From positions 62,001 through 126,000 of the forward strand of contig NZ_BBXE01000035.1 in the NCBI RefSeq assembly GCF_001570565.1: 64,000 nucleotides of DNA, given 5' to 3'. Of this stretch, positions 8,351-16,134 are shown in pieces. Each line of letters begins with the position of its first letter. Positions within the stretch are counted from its first letter, which is position 1. A model generated the notes under the pieces. The model saw only the letters and a list, made by a program, of their open reading frames with translations. It ran no database searches and was not told the DNA's origin. This DNA is from Herbidospora yilanensis. Lineage in GTDB: Bacteria > Actinomycetota > Actinomycetes > Streptosporangiales > Streptosporangiaceae. The translations under genes were made by a program, and so were the position numbers.

Positions 8351-9492
8351 CAGCGGTACGTCAGATCCGACGCCGAATAGAAGCAGTTCGTCGAATCGGC
8401 CCCCGTGCCGACCTGGGTCGGCTCGTTGCCGCTGCTGTTGCCGTTGTACTTGCGGCAGATCACCATCGACCGGCCCGAGTCGTTGACGATCGTCACCCCC
8501 GAGAACCGGGCGGTGTCGCCGTAGTTGACGTTGACGCCCGCGACCGTGTTGCCCGGCCGGGTCAGCGTGACGTTCCTGATGACGACGTCCCGCTGGTACT
8601 GCGTGGAGCAGTTGCCGCACGAGCGGTAGAACGTCCCGAAGTTGGTCGCCTGGAAGTTCTGGATCGTGAGGGTCCCGCCCCCGTTGTGCTGGAACACCTT
8701 GTCGCCGGCGTACCGGGCGCCGCCGCCGTCGACCAGGAAGGTCGGCTCGCCGCTGCCCCGGAAGGTCGCGGCGTCCTCGCCGACGTCCTCCCACCAGACG
8801 TTGCGCAGCGTGCACGACCCAGAGCAGTGCACGCCGTCGCCGGCGGGCGCGCCGATGATGACGTTCTGCAGGGTCGCGCCGTTGGCGAGCTGGAACACCG
8901 GGTCCTGGCTCTCCTCCTGCCCGCCGTCGCCGATGCAGCAGTAGCGCCGCATGCCGCCGTCGAGGGTGCCGGAGACGGAGATGGTCCCGTTGACGCTCAC
9001 CTGCCCCGTGGGGGTGGGCCACCCGGTGGGCTGAGGTGTCGGGGTCGGGGTCGGGGTCCTCGTGGGCGTGGGGCTCGGGCTCGTGGGGGTGCCGCCGCAG
9101 GCCACGCCGTTGACGGCGAAGTTCGTCGGTGCGGGATTGCTCGACCCCGACGTGCCGTTGAAGCCGAACTGGACCGACGCGCCGGATGCGACGGCGCCGT
9201 TGTAGCTCAGACTGGCCGCCGTCACCGTGCTCCCGCTCTGGGTCACGGTGGCGTTCCACGCCTGCGAGACGGTCTGGCCGGCGGTGTACGACCAGGTCAC
9301 CCGCCAGGCCGACAGCGGGTCGCCGGTGTTGGTCAGCGTGACCCCGGCGGTGAACCCGCCGGGCCACTGCGACTGGACGGCGTAGGTCACCCGGCAGGCG
9401 ACCGCCGCCTGCGCCGCCACCACCGTCAAAGGTGTGACGGCCGCCGCGGCCGTCAGGACGAGTAGCGCCTTCTGACGCCATGAGCGCAGCAT
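8350..9492 (-). CDS. Secreted pectate lyase, family PL3, with N-terminal CBM2
   Basis: This 380-residue exported enzyme has a signal peptide (about 1-30), a CBM2 cellulose-binding module (about 31-132: CRVTYAVQSQWPGGFTAGVT and GGTPTS), a Pro/Thr linker (about 135-160) and a PL3 beta-helix (about 165-380). PL3 hallmarks are the cysteine-rich start MRRYCCIGDGGQEESQDPVF and GDGVHCSGSCTLRNVWWEDVGEDA. PL3 enzymes cleave de-esterified homogalacturonan by beta-elimination using calcium. The CBM2 should hold it on cellulose in plant walls. It converges on the preceding secreted gene and shares its terminator. I see no operator-like palindrome in its short upstream region. Confidence 0.93.
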   Translation of the reverse strand: MLRSWRQKALLVLTAAAAVTPLTVVAAQAAVACRVTYAVQSQWPGGFTAGVTLTNTGDPLSAWRVTWSYTAGQTVSQAWNATVTQSGSTVTAASLSYNGAVASGASVQFGFNGTSGSSNPAPTNFAVNGVACGGTPTSPSPTPTRTPTPTPTPQPTGWPTPTGQVSVNGTISVSGTLDGGMRRYCCIGDGGQEESQDPVFQLANGATLQNVIIGAPAGDGVHCSGSCTLRNVWWEDVGEDAATFRGSGEPTFLVDGGGARYAGDKVFQHNGGGTLTIQNFQATNFGTFYRSCGNCSTQYQRDVVIRNVTLTRPGNTVAGVNVNYGDTARFSGVTIVNDSGRSMVICRKYNGNSSGNEPTQVGTGADSTNCFYSASDLTYR

Positions 9493-9619
9493 GCTGCCTC
9501 CTGCTGCTCGGGAACGTAGGCGCCAGCATCCGCGCCCGGCTGACCACCCCTCCTGAGGCTCACGTCGTTCTCCCAGGTCGGCGCTGAACGTTTCTGAAAT
9601 CCGGTGTTACGGGCGGTCG

Positions 9620-10543
9620 TCAGCCTCGCCCTGCCGGACGGGGCGCTTCGATGAGCATCAGGTTGGGGTCGGTGCCGGTGAGGTAGGCGGCGCTGAGCAC
9701 GTAGAGGGTCCTGCCGCGCAGGGCCACCGACGTGGGGTTCTGCAGGCCGGTGGCCGGAAGCGGCTTCGCCCGGCCGGCCGCGTCGATCGTGACGACCTGG
9801 TTCGGCGCGTTCAGGGTCGCCACGACCTGGTCGTCGCGGGTGAAGGCGATGTCGTCGATGCCGGCCAGGCCGGTGGCCCTGACCTCGACGGGACGGCCCG
9901 GCCTGAACCGGAGCAGGGTGCCCTTGTCCAGGTTGGTGGCCCAGATGGCGCCGTCGCGGACCTTGATGCCGTTGGCTCCGAGGAATCCGGCCGGGGCGAG
10001 TTCGGGCGCCGACGACCAGACCTTCGCGACGCCGCCCTTCAGGGGGACCGCCGAGATGGTGCCGAGGGCCGAGTCGGTGAGGTAGAAGGTCTTGGCCGGT
10101 CCGTCGTAGGCCAGGCCGTTGGGCAGGCCGTCGGCCGGGAGCGCGGCGATGCGGCGCGGCTTCTGCCCGGGCTTGAGCCGGTAGAGGCCGGTGGTCTCGG
10201 GGTCGCCGCTGGCGTACAGGAAATGGAGAGTGCCGTCGTCGGCGCGCACGATGCCGGTGGTGAGCGCGAACCCCAGGGCCGGGACGTCCGCGCCGCCGTC
10301 GGCGGGGGCGGGGAGGGTGGCCAGGATCCTGATCGAGCCCTTCGGGCTGATCGCGGCGACCTGCCTGGCGGCGGCGAAAGTGACATACGCGGTGCCGTCG
10401 GGGGCGAGGGCGATGTTCTCCGGCTGCTGGCCCTTGGCCAGGTCGAAGTGCACCGCGATCCGGGACGGCGTCGCGGCGGACGGCGCCGCGGCCGCCAGGG
10501 CCATGCCGGTGGTGAGCGCGAGGGCGAGCAGTCTGGTGCGCAT
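9620..10543 (-). CDS. Secreted SMP-30/NHL-type beta-propeller protein
   Basis: This 307-residue protein has a cleavable signal (MRTRLLALALTTGMALAAAAPSAA). Repeated strands such as ENIALAPDGTAYVTF, NGLAYDGPAKTFYLTD, NGIKVRDGAIWATN and DDIAFTRDDQVVATL form a six-bladed propeller. Such proteins act as lactonases or binding scaffolds, and no catalytic set can be assigned here. It lies 73 bp downstream of an XRE regulator on the same strand and may be its target. Confidence 0.8.
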   Translation of the reverse strand: MRTRLLALALTTGMALAAAAPSAATPSRIAVHFDLAKGQQPENIALAPDGTAYVTFAAARQVAAISPKGSIRILATLPAPADGGADVPALGFALTTGIVRADDGTLHFLYASGDPETTGLYRLKPGQKPRRIAALPADGLPNGLAYDGPAKTFYLTDSALGTISAVPLKGGVAKVWSSAPELAPAGFLGANGIKVRDGAIWATNLDKGTLLRFRPGRPVEVRATGLAGIDDIAFTRDDQVVATLNAPNQVVTIDAAGRAKPLPATGLQNPTSVALRGRTLYVLSAAYLTGTDPNLMLIEAPRPAGRG

Positions 10544-10616
10544 TGGTGGAGTCCTGTCCGTGTGAGGGCGTGCGGCATCGGGCGCCCGGGTCCGAGCGCC
10601 TGCGGAGAAGCGGGTG

Positions 10617-11474
10617 TCAGTGGGTCGTGTACGTGGAGCGCGACGCCGCCCCGGTGTGCACGCCGTGCACGAGCAGCGTCATCGCGGCGTGGGAGGGCGA
10701 GCCGGGTTCGGTGGTCGCGACGACGACCACCTGGTCGTCGGTGACACGCAGTGTCTGCTGGGTCACGTGCATGCCGCCGACCAGGGGGTGGCGCATCTCG
10801 TACACGGCGTCACCGCCGGTCTTGACGCGGTGGTCGGCCCACATCGCGGCGAACTCGGGGCTCCTGACGGTGAGTTCGCCGATCAGCTCGTTCATCGCGG
10901 GGTCGTCCGGATGGCGTCCGGAGGCCATGCGGAGGGTCGCGACCACGGCCCGGGCCTTGGCGGGCCAGTCGGCGTAGAGGTCGCGGGTGTGCGGGTCGAG
11001 GAAGACCAGACGGGCCATGTTGGGCCGTTGGGACAGATGGCCGGCGTACAGCGCTTGACCCGCGGTGTTCCAGGCCAGCGCATCACTGCGGCGGCCCAGC
11101 ACCACCACGGGCACGTCGCCGAGCACGGCGACGAGCTGACGTGTGGCGGCGCTGACCCGTTCGGGCGCGGGCCGTCGCGCGGGGCCCCGCCGACGGCCGC
11201 CCTCCGCCAGTTGGTGCAGGTGGCGGCGTTCGGTGTCGTTCAGGCGCAGCGCCGAGGCCAGTGCGTCGAGCACCTCGGGTGAGGCGTTGGCCGCCTGGCC
11301 CTGCTCCAGCCGGGAGTAGTAGGACGCGCTCACCCCGGCCAGCAGGGCGAGTTCCTCCCGGCGCAGCCCGGGGACCCGGCGGCGGTCGCCGTAGGTGGCC
11401 ACCCCCGCGTCCTCTGGCACAAGCTGGGAGCGCCGCGTCCGGAGGTACTCCCCGAGTTGCCGTCTGCTGTTCAT
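10617..11474 (-). CDS. XRE-family regulator with MmyB-like ligand domain
   Basis: This 285-residue regulator has an N-terminal helix-turn-helix (about residues 25-80: RVPGLRREELALLAGVSASYYSRLEQGQ) and a C-terminal MmyB-like PAS-type domain (about 100-275: ALAWNTAGQALYAGH, LVFLDPHTRDLYADW), a common actinobacterial pairing that binds a hydrophobic ligand. The open frame extends 40 codons upstream, but ATG 11474 has a CAGGAC site and matches the usual N-terminus (NSRRQLGEYLRTRRSQL). It is divergent from the small monooxygenase-like gene at 11593 and may control it and the propeller gene. Confidence 0.9.
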   Translation of the reverse strand: MNSRRQLGEYLRTRRSQLVPEDAGVATYGDRRRVPGLRREELALLAGVSASYYSRLEQGQAANASPEVLDALASALRLNDTERRHLHQLAEGGRRRGPARRPAPERVSAATRQLVAVLGDVPVVVLGRRSDALAWNTAGQALYAGHLSQRPNMARLVFLDPHTRDLYADWPAKARAVVATLRMASGRHPDDPAMNELIGELTVRSPEFAAMWADHRVKTGGDAVYEMRHPLVGGMHVTQQTLRVTDDQVVVVATTEPGSPSHAAMTLLVHGVHTGAASRSTYTTH

Positions 11475-11592
11475 GTCCTGAAGTATTCGCGGCCGGTCCG
11501 GTTCCAGCCACACCCTGTGGGGGTTGGTCAACGCTTGAACCAGGAAGCCAGGATCTTGCTCCGACACCGGCATAACGGCTTTACTGGTGTTC

Positions 11593-11895
11593 ATGATTAT
11601 GCGGACCTGGCGCGGCTGGACCCGGAGAGAAGACGCCGACGCCTATGCGGACTACCTCATGGAGACCGGCCACCCCGGCTACGTCTCCACCCCCGGCAAC
11701 CGGGGCGTCACCTTCACCCGCCGCGACGACGGCGACCGGACCGAGTTCTTCCTCGTCTCCCTCTGGGAGTCGTGGGAGGCCGTCCGCGCCTTCGCCGGCG
11801 ACGAGCCGGGCACGGCCGTCTTCTACCCGCAGGACGACCGGTTCCTCGTCGACCGCGAGACCACCGTCGACCACTTCGACGTGTTCGCTCACTAG
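11593..11895 (+). CDS. Small antibiotic-biosynthesis-monooxygenase-like (ABM) protein
   Basis: This protein of about 100 residues has the dimeric alpha-beta-barrel pattern of the ABM superfamily: IMRTWRGWTR, YADYLMETGHPGY, then RTEFFLVSLWESWEAVRAFAG and final strand VDHFDVFAH. Family members range from quinone-forming monooxygenases to non-enzymatic proteins, so the reaction is unknown. Starts at GTG 11587, ATG 11593 or ATG 11599 are possible, and none has a strong ribosome binding site. It is divergent from the XRE gene and 10 bp ahead of a VOC-family gene, so the two probably share a transcript. Confidence 0.8.
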   Translation: MIMRTWRGWTRREDADAYADYLMETGHPGYVSTPGNRGVTFTRRDDGDRTEFFLVSLWESWEAVRAFAGDEPGTAVFYPQDDRFLVDRETTVDHFDVFAH

Positions 11896-11905
11896 GTTGG
11901 CCGCC

Positions 11906-12292
11906 ATGACACACCGATCGCGGCTGCACGCCGTCTCCATCGACGTCCCGCCGGACGTCCACGACGAGGAACTGGACTTCTGGCAGGGGGCCGTCGGCCG
12001 CGAGATGCCGCGGCTCGGCGCCTTCCCCGACTTCCACCGGACCACGCCGCCCGGCGCGGGGGTCGCCTTCATCGTGCAGCGGCTCGGAGAGGGGGCGCCG
12101 GGCGTGCACGTCGACATCCACACCGACGACCTCGACGCCGAGGTGGCGCGGCTCGAAGGGCTCGGCGCGGTGAAGGAGGCGTTCACCGAGGGCGGGTGGT
12201 GGATCATGCGCGATCCGGCGGGGTTGCGGTTCTGCGTGCTGGAGGATCCGCCCGGCACGTTCGGCGACGACGACTCGGCCCTCTGGGAGTGA
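11906..12292 (+). CDS. VOC (glyoxalase/bleomycin-resistance) family protein
   Basis: This 128-residue protein has the paired beta-alpha-beta-beta-beta units of the VOC fold: RLHAVSIDVPPDVHDEELDFWQGAVG, HVDIHTDDLDAEVARLEGLGA and WWIMRDPAGLRFCVLEDPPGTF. Metal-ligand-like residues are the histidine in GVHVDIH and the glutamate in VLED. The substrate is unknown. It is probably cotranscribed with the ABM-like gene 10 bp upstream. Confidence 0.85.
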   Translation: MTHRSRLHAVSIDVPPDVHDEELDFWQGAVGREMPRLGAFPDFHRTTPPGAGVAFIVQRLGEGAPGVHVDIHTDDLDAEVARLEGLGAVKEAFTEGGWWIMRDPAGLRFCVLEDPPGTFGDDDSALWE

Positions 12293-12299
12293 CGAAAAA

Positions 12300-12329
12300 C
12301 CGGGCCCGCGCCGTGTGGCGCGGGCCCGG
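12300..12329. terminator. Terminator between VOC gene and cold-shock gene
   Basis: A 13-bp GC-rich perfect stem (12300-12312 with 12317-12329) has loop GTGT. On the minus strand it is followed by a run of T (GTTTTTCG), so it chiefly ends the cold-shock transcript and probably also the convergent VOC transcript. Confidence 0.88.
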
Positions 12330-12345
12330 TCGGGTCGTGCTCAGG

Positions 12346-12549
12346 TCAGGCGGGAACGATGTTCTCGGCCTGCGGGCCCTTCTGGCCCTGGGTGACGTCG
12401 AAGCTCACGCGCTGCCCCTCCTGGAGCTCACGGAAGCCCGAGGCGGCGATGTTGGAGTAGTGGGCGAAGACGTCGGCGCCGCCGCCGTCCTGCTGGATGA
12501 AGCCGAAGCCCTTTTCCGAGTTGAACCACTTCACGGTACCGGTAGCCAT
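12346..12549 (-). CDS. cspA: Cold-shock protein (CspA family)
   Basis: This 67-residue single CSD domain binds single-stranded RNA and DNA. RNP1 is KGFGFIQQ and RNP2 is VFAHYSNI. It starts [17 protein letters not shown], the standard actinobacterial form. ATG 12549 has AAGGAG 7 bp upstream, and the longer in-frame ATG is in the leader. Acidic DGGGADVF links the two RNA-binding strands. The long leader with a stable hairpin at 12647-12683 suggests the post-transcriptional control usual for this family. Confidence 0.96.
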   Translation of the reverse strand: MATGTVKWFNSEKGFGFIQQDGGGADVFAHYSNIAASGFRELQEGQRVSFDVTQGQKGPQAENIVPA

Positions 12550-12646
12550 ATCGATTCTCCTTCGGGGTTGCCCGTGAGACGCGCACTGTGCGCGCCTCGC
12601 GTCGCCGCGATGATTACCCCGACCGGAAAATGATCCGGAAATACGA

Positions 12647-12683
12647 AAGTGCCACCACCGATTCATTTCACGGTGAGGCACTT
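12647..12683 (-). promoter_or_regulatory. Structured element in the cspA leader
   Basis: Arms AAGTGCC (12647-12653) and GGCACTT (12677-12683) pair, continued inward by CACCG with CGGTG across a small bulge, giving about 12 bp around a 10-nt A/T-rich loop. It lies about 100-135 nt upstream of the cspA start codon, where cold-shock mRNAs typically carry a regulatory structure. Confidence 0.5.
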
Positions 12684-12738
12684 GAAGTCTTCGGGAACCA
12701 CAACTGCAACTGAAAACGACAGTATCACGGCGCCCCCG

Positions 12739-12752
12739 GCCGTTATAACGGC
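12739..12752. promoter_or_regulatory. 14-bp palindrome GCCGTTATAACGGC
   Basis: This perfect inverted repeat in the cspA/malic-enzyme divergent region contains TATAAC on both strands. It could be a promoter core overlapped by an operator for the malic enzyme-fumarase operon. Confidence 0.45.
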
Positions 12753-12894
12753 GGTGCGGAAAAACCTGGCCCCCCGGGTCCGCCGAACCGGATCAAGGGT
12801 GATTCGTGGCGAAAACCTGACTTTGCCCGGCGTGTCGCCGGGGCACGGCCCGCTGAACAGCCACTTTCCTGGGCGAGACGGGGGGATGGTGACG

Positions 12895-14607
12895 ATGTCA
12901 CCTGGGAACAGGAAGCCGGACACGGGCCGCCGCGAGTTCTCCGAGCAGCCGGACGGCTCGTACGCGACGTCCCTGCGGGGCCTCGACCTGCTGCGGGAGC
13001 CGATGCTCAACAAGGGGACGGCGTTCACGCCGGAGGAACGCGCGGAACTGCTGCTCGACGGCCTGCTGCCGCCGGTGGTCGAGTCGCTCGACGAGCAGGT
13101 CCCCCGCGTGTACGCCCAATACCAGGCCCAGCCGGGCGACCTGCTCAAGAACGTCTACCTGGAGGGGCTGCGCGACCGGAACGAGACGCTCTACTACCGG
13201 CTGCTCGGCGACCACCTGCGCGAGATGCTCCCCGTCGTCTACGACCCGACGGTCGCGCGGGCGATCGAGACGTACAGTCACGAATACCGCAGGCCCCGAG
13301 GGGTGTTCCTGTCCGTCGACGACCCGGGCGGGATCGAGCGCGCCTTCGCCAACCTGGGGCTGGGCCCCGACGACGTCGACCTGATCGTCGCCTCGGACGC
13401 CGAGGAGATCCTCGGCATCGGCGACTGGGGCGTGGGCGGCGGCGCCGGCATCGCGGCCGGCAAGCTGGCCGTCTACACGGCCGCCGCCGGGATCGACCCC
13501 GACCGCGTCATCCCGGTCGCGCTCGACGTCGGCACCGACAACGAGGGGCTGCTCAACGACCCCGCCTACGTGGGCAACCGGCACTCGCGGGTGCGGGGGA
13601 AGCGCTACGACGACTTCATCGACGCCTACGTCACGGCGGCGACCCGGATGTTCCCGGGCGCGATGGTGCACTGGGAGGACTTCGGGCCCTCCAACGCCCG
13701 GCGGATCCTGGAGAGGTACACCGACCGGATCTCCACCTTCAACGACGACATGCAGGGCACCGGCGCGATCGTGCTGGCCGCCATGCTGAGCGCGGTGAAG
13801 GTGTCGGGGCTGCCGATGCGCGACCAGCGGATCGTCGTCTTCGGCGCGGGCACGGCCGGGATCGGCATCGCCGACCAGCTCCGCGACGCCATGGTCCGCG
13901 ACGGCCTCGACCCCGGGGAGGCGGCCCGCCGCATCTGGCCGATCGACAAACAGGGCCTGCTCACCGACGACATGGGCGACCTGCGCGACTTCCAGGTGCC
14001 CTACGCCCGCCCGGCGAGCGAGGGTGGCGGCGGGCTGGAGGAGGTGGTGGCGCGGGTCGAACCCACCATGCTGCTGGGCACCTCCACGACGCACGGCGCC
14101 TTCACCGAGAAGGTCGTGCGCACGATGGCCGCGAACGTGGAGCGGCCGGTGATCTTCCCGATCTCCAACCCGACGGAGCGGATCGAGGCGATGCCGGGCG
14201 ATTTGATCCGCTGGACCGACGGCCGGGCCCTGGTCGCGACCGGCGTGCCGATCGACCCGATCACCCACAACGGCATCACCCACGTCATCGGCCAGGCCAA
14301 CAACGCGCTGCTCTACCCTGGCCTGGGGCTGGGCGTGATCGTGTCGCGGGCCCGGCGGGTCAGCCGGGGCATGCTCCAGGCCGCCGCCGAGGCCGTGGCC
14401 GGGCTGGTCGACCCGACCCTGCCGGGGGCGTCGCTGCTGCCGCAGGTCGACAACCTGCGCGAGATCTCCGCCACGGTCGCGGTCGCCGTCGCGGAGCAGG
14501 CCGCGCGGGAGCACCTGGCCCGCACCACCCTGCGCGACCCGGTCCAGCAGGTCCAGGACACCATGTGGCAGCCGCGGTACCGGCCGGTCCGGGCGAGGGA
14601 GCGGTGA
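12895..14607 (+). CDS. NAD(P)-dependent malic enzyme, large (eukaryote-like) form
   Basis: This protein of about 570 residues decarboxylates L-malate to pyruvate with reduction of NAD(P). Signatures are the N-terminal LLNKGTAFTPEER-like motif, TDNEGLLNDPAYVG, the metal/substrate loop HWEDFGPSNARRIL with STFNDDMQGTG, Rossmann motif VVFGAGTAGIGIAD and FPISNPTERIEA. The length matches the SfcA/MaeA-type family rather than the 400-residue bacterial form. ATGs at 12886 and 12895 and GTG at 12889 are all possible. GGGGG at 12881-12885 best fits 12895. It overlaps fumarase by one base, linking malate and fumarate metabolism in one operon. Confidence 0.92.
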   Translation: MSPGNRKPDTGRREFSEQPDGSYATSLRGLDLLREPMLNKGTAFTPEERAELLLDGLLPPVVESLDEQVPRVYAQYQAQPGDLLKNVYLEGLRDRNETLYYRLLGDHLREMLPVVYDPTVARAIETYSHEYRRPRGVFLSVDDPGGIERAFANLGLGPDDVDLIVASDAEEILGIGDWGVGGGAGIAAGKLAVYTAAAGIDPDRVIPVALDVGTDNEGLLNDPAYVGNRHSRVRGKRYDDFIDAYVTAATRMFPGAMVHWEDFGPSNARRILERYTDRISTFNDDMQGTGAIVLAAMLSAVKVSGLPMRDQRIVVFGAGTAGIGIADQLRDAMVRDGLDPGEAARRIWPIDKQGLLTDDMGDLRDFQVPYARPASEGGGGLEEVVARVEPTMLLGTSTTHGAFTEKVVRTMAANVERPVIFPISNPTERIEAMPGDLIRWTDGRALVATGVPIDPITHNGITHVIGQANNALLYPGLGLGVIVSRARRVSRGMLQAAAEAVAGLVDPTLPGASLLPQVDNLREISATVAVAVAEQAAREHLARTTLRDPVQQVQDTMWQPRYRPVRARER

Positions 14608-16013
14608 TGACGACGTACAAGGAGACCCGCACGGAGAGCGACTCGCTCGGCGAGATCCCGGTGCCGGCCGACCGCCTCTGGGGCGCGCAGACGCAGCGGT
14701 CACTGATCCACTTCGACATCGGCGACGACCGGATGCCGAAGGCCGTCTACCACGCCTACGGCTACGTCAAGAAGGCCGCCGCGATCGTCAACGCCCGCGC
14801 GGGGCGGCTGCCCCAGTGGAAGGCCGACGCCATCGAGGAGGTCGCCGACGAGGTGATCACCGGGAGACTCGACGACGAGTTCCCCCTGTACGTCTGGCAG
14901 ACCGGCTCCGGCACCCAGTCGAACATGAACGTCAACGAGGTGATCTCCAACCGGGCCATCCAGCTCCTCGGGGGCAGGCTGGGCTCCAAGGACCCGATCC
15001 ATCCTAACGACCACGTCAACATGGGCCAGTCGTCCAACGACACCTTCGTCACCGCGATGCACCTGGCCGCCGTGGAGGCCGTCGAGGACGGCCTGCTCCC
15101 GGCGGCCCGACGCCTGCGCGACGCCGCCGCGGAGAAGAGCCGGCAGTGGGCCGACGTGGTCAAGATCGGCCGCACCCACCTGGAGGACGCCACCCCGCTG
15201 ACGGTCGGCCAGGAGTGGTCCGGCTACGCCGCCCAGCTCGACGACGCCGCCGAGCACCTGACGGCCACCGCCAAGGGCCTCTACCGGCTGGCCATCGGCG
15301 GCACCGCCGTCGGCACCGGCCTGAACGCGCCGCCCGGCTTCGCCGAGGAGGTCGCCGCCGAGATCGCCGAGCTGACCGGCCACCCGTTCACCGGCGCGGC
15401 CAACCCGTTCGCCGCCCAGGCGTCGTGCGACGCGCTGGTGCGGGTCTCCTCGGCGATCAGGGCACTGGCCGTCCCGCTGTTCAAGTTCGCCAACGACATG
15501 CGCTGGCTCGGCTCGGGCCCGCGCGGCGGCCTGCACGAGCTGATCCTGCCGTCGAACGAGCCGGGCTCCTCGATCATGCCGGGCAAGGTCAACCCGACCC
15601 AGGCCGAGGCGGTGCTGATGGTCTGCATCCAGGTGATGGCCGACGACACGGCGGTCTCGGCGGCGGGCGCCGAGGGCAACTTCGAGCTCAACGCGTTCCG
15701 CCCGCTGATCATCAACAACGTGCTCCACTCGGCCCGCATCCTGACCGACGTGATCGACCACTTCCGCAGGTTCCTCGTCGTCGACGCCCGCCTGGACGAG
15801 GACCGGCTGCGGGAGTACGTCGACCGCTCGATCATGATGGTGACGGCCCTGAGCCCGGTGATCGGCTACGACAGGGCGGCGAAGATCGCCCACCGGGCGC
15901 TCGACGAAGACCTGACCCTGAAGGAGGCGGCGCTGAAGTCGGGCGTCGACGAGGCGCTGTTCGACCGGGTGGTCGTGCCCGAACGGCTGACCCGCCCGGG
16001 GACGGCCGGCTGA
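14607..16013 (+). CDS. fumC: Fumarate hydratase class II
   Basis: This 468-residue enzyme interconverts fumarate and L-malate. It contains TGSGTQSNMNVNEVISNRA, NDHVNMGQSSNDTFVTAMH, IGRTHLEDATPLTVGQE with the catalytic histidine, and the superfamily signature GSSIMPGKVNPTQ (about 320-332). Length and motifs are those of the iron-free tetrameric fumarase C. The ATG overlaps the malic enzyme stop (TGATG), so the pair is translationally coupled and gives a fumarate-malate-pyruvate route. Confidence 0.96.
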   Translation: MTTYKETRTESDSLGEIPVPADRLWGAQTQRSLIHFDIGDDRMPKAVYHAYGYVKKAAAIVNARAGRLPQWKADAIEEVADEVITGRLDDEFPLYVWQTGSGTQSNMNVNEVISNRAIQLLGGRLGSKDPIHPNDHVNMGQSSNDTFVTAMHLAAVEAVEDGLLPAARRLRDAAAEKSRQWADVVKIGRTHLEDATPLTVGQEWSGYAAQLDDAAEHLTATAKGLYRLAIGGTAVGTGLNAPPGFAEEVAAEIAELTGHPFTGAANPFAAQASCDALVRVSSAIRALAVPLFKFANDMRWLGSGPRGGLHELILPSNEPGSSIMPGKVNPTQAEAVLMVCIQVMADDTAVSAAGAEGNFELNAFRPLIINNVLHSARILTDVIDHFRRFLVVDARLDEDRLREYVDRSIMMVTALSPVIGYDRAAKIAHRALDEDLTLKEAALKSGVDEALFDRVVVPERLTRPGTAG

Positions 16014-16098
16014 AGCGTCCATGAATGCATTCAGGCCGGGCGCACCCGGAGCTGGCCTGCGTCAGCGTGTTCTTGACAACCCATGACCTCGCACGTGA

Positions 16099-16112
16099 TG
16101 TTAACGCTAACA
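16099..16112 (+). promoter_or_regulatory. LacI-type operator upstream of the GH5 gene
   Basis: TGTTAACGCTAACA is a near-perfect palindrome (12 of 14 positions symmetric) with the central CG typical of LacI-family operators. It ends 22 bp before the GH5 start, in promoter-proximal position. The cognate repressor is not encoded in this window. Confidence 0.65.
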
Positions 16113-16134
16113 GCATCTAGTGATGGGATGTTTC

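Larger units (their letters stand above)
12550..12894. other. Divergent region with cspA leader and malic-enzyme promoter
   Basis: No gene is apparent. The part next to cspA is its probable untranslated leader. A bulged stem occupies 12647-12683. A perfect 14-bp palindrome containing TATAAC on both strands lies at 12739-12752, near the expected position of opposing promoters. The last 100 bp lead into the malic enzyme gene and hold nothing else I can identify. Confidence 0.55.

Noticed and set aside
9001-9100. Short tandem repeat of GGGGTC-like units near 9041
   Set aside because: It encodes the Pro/Thr linker of the pectate lyase, where simple repeats are expected.
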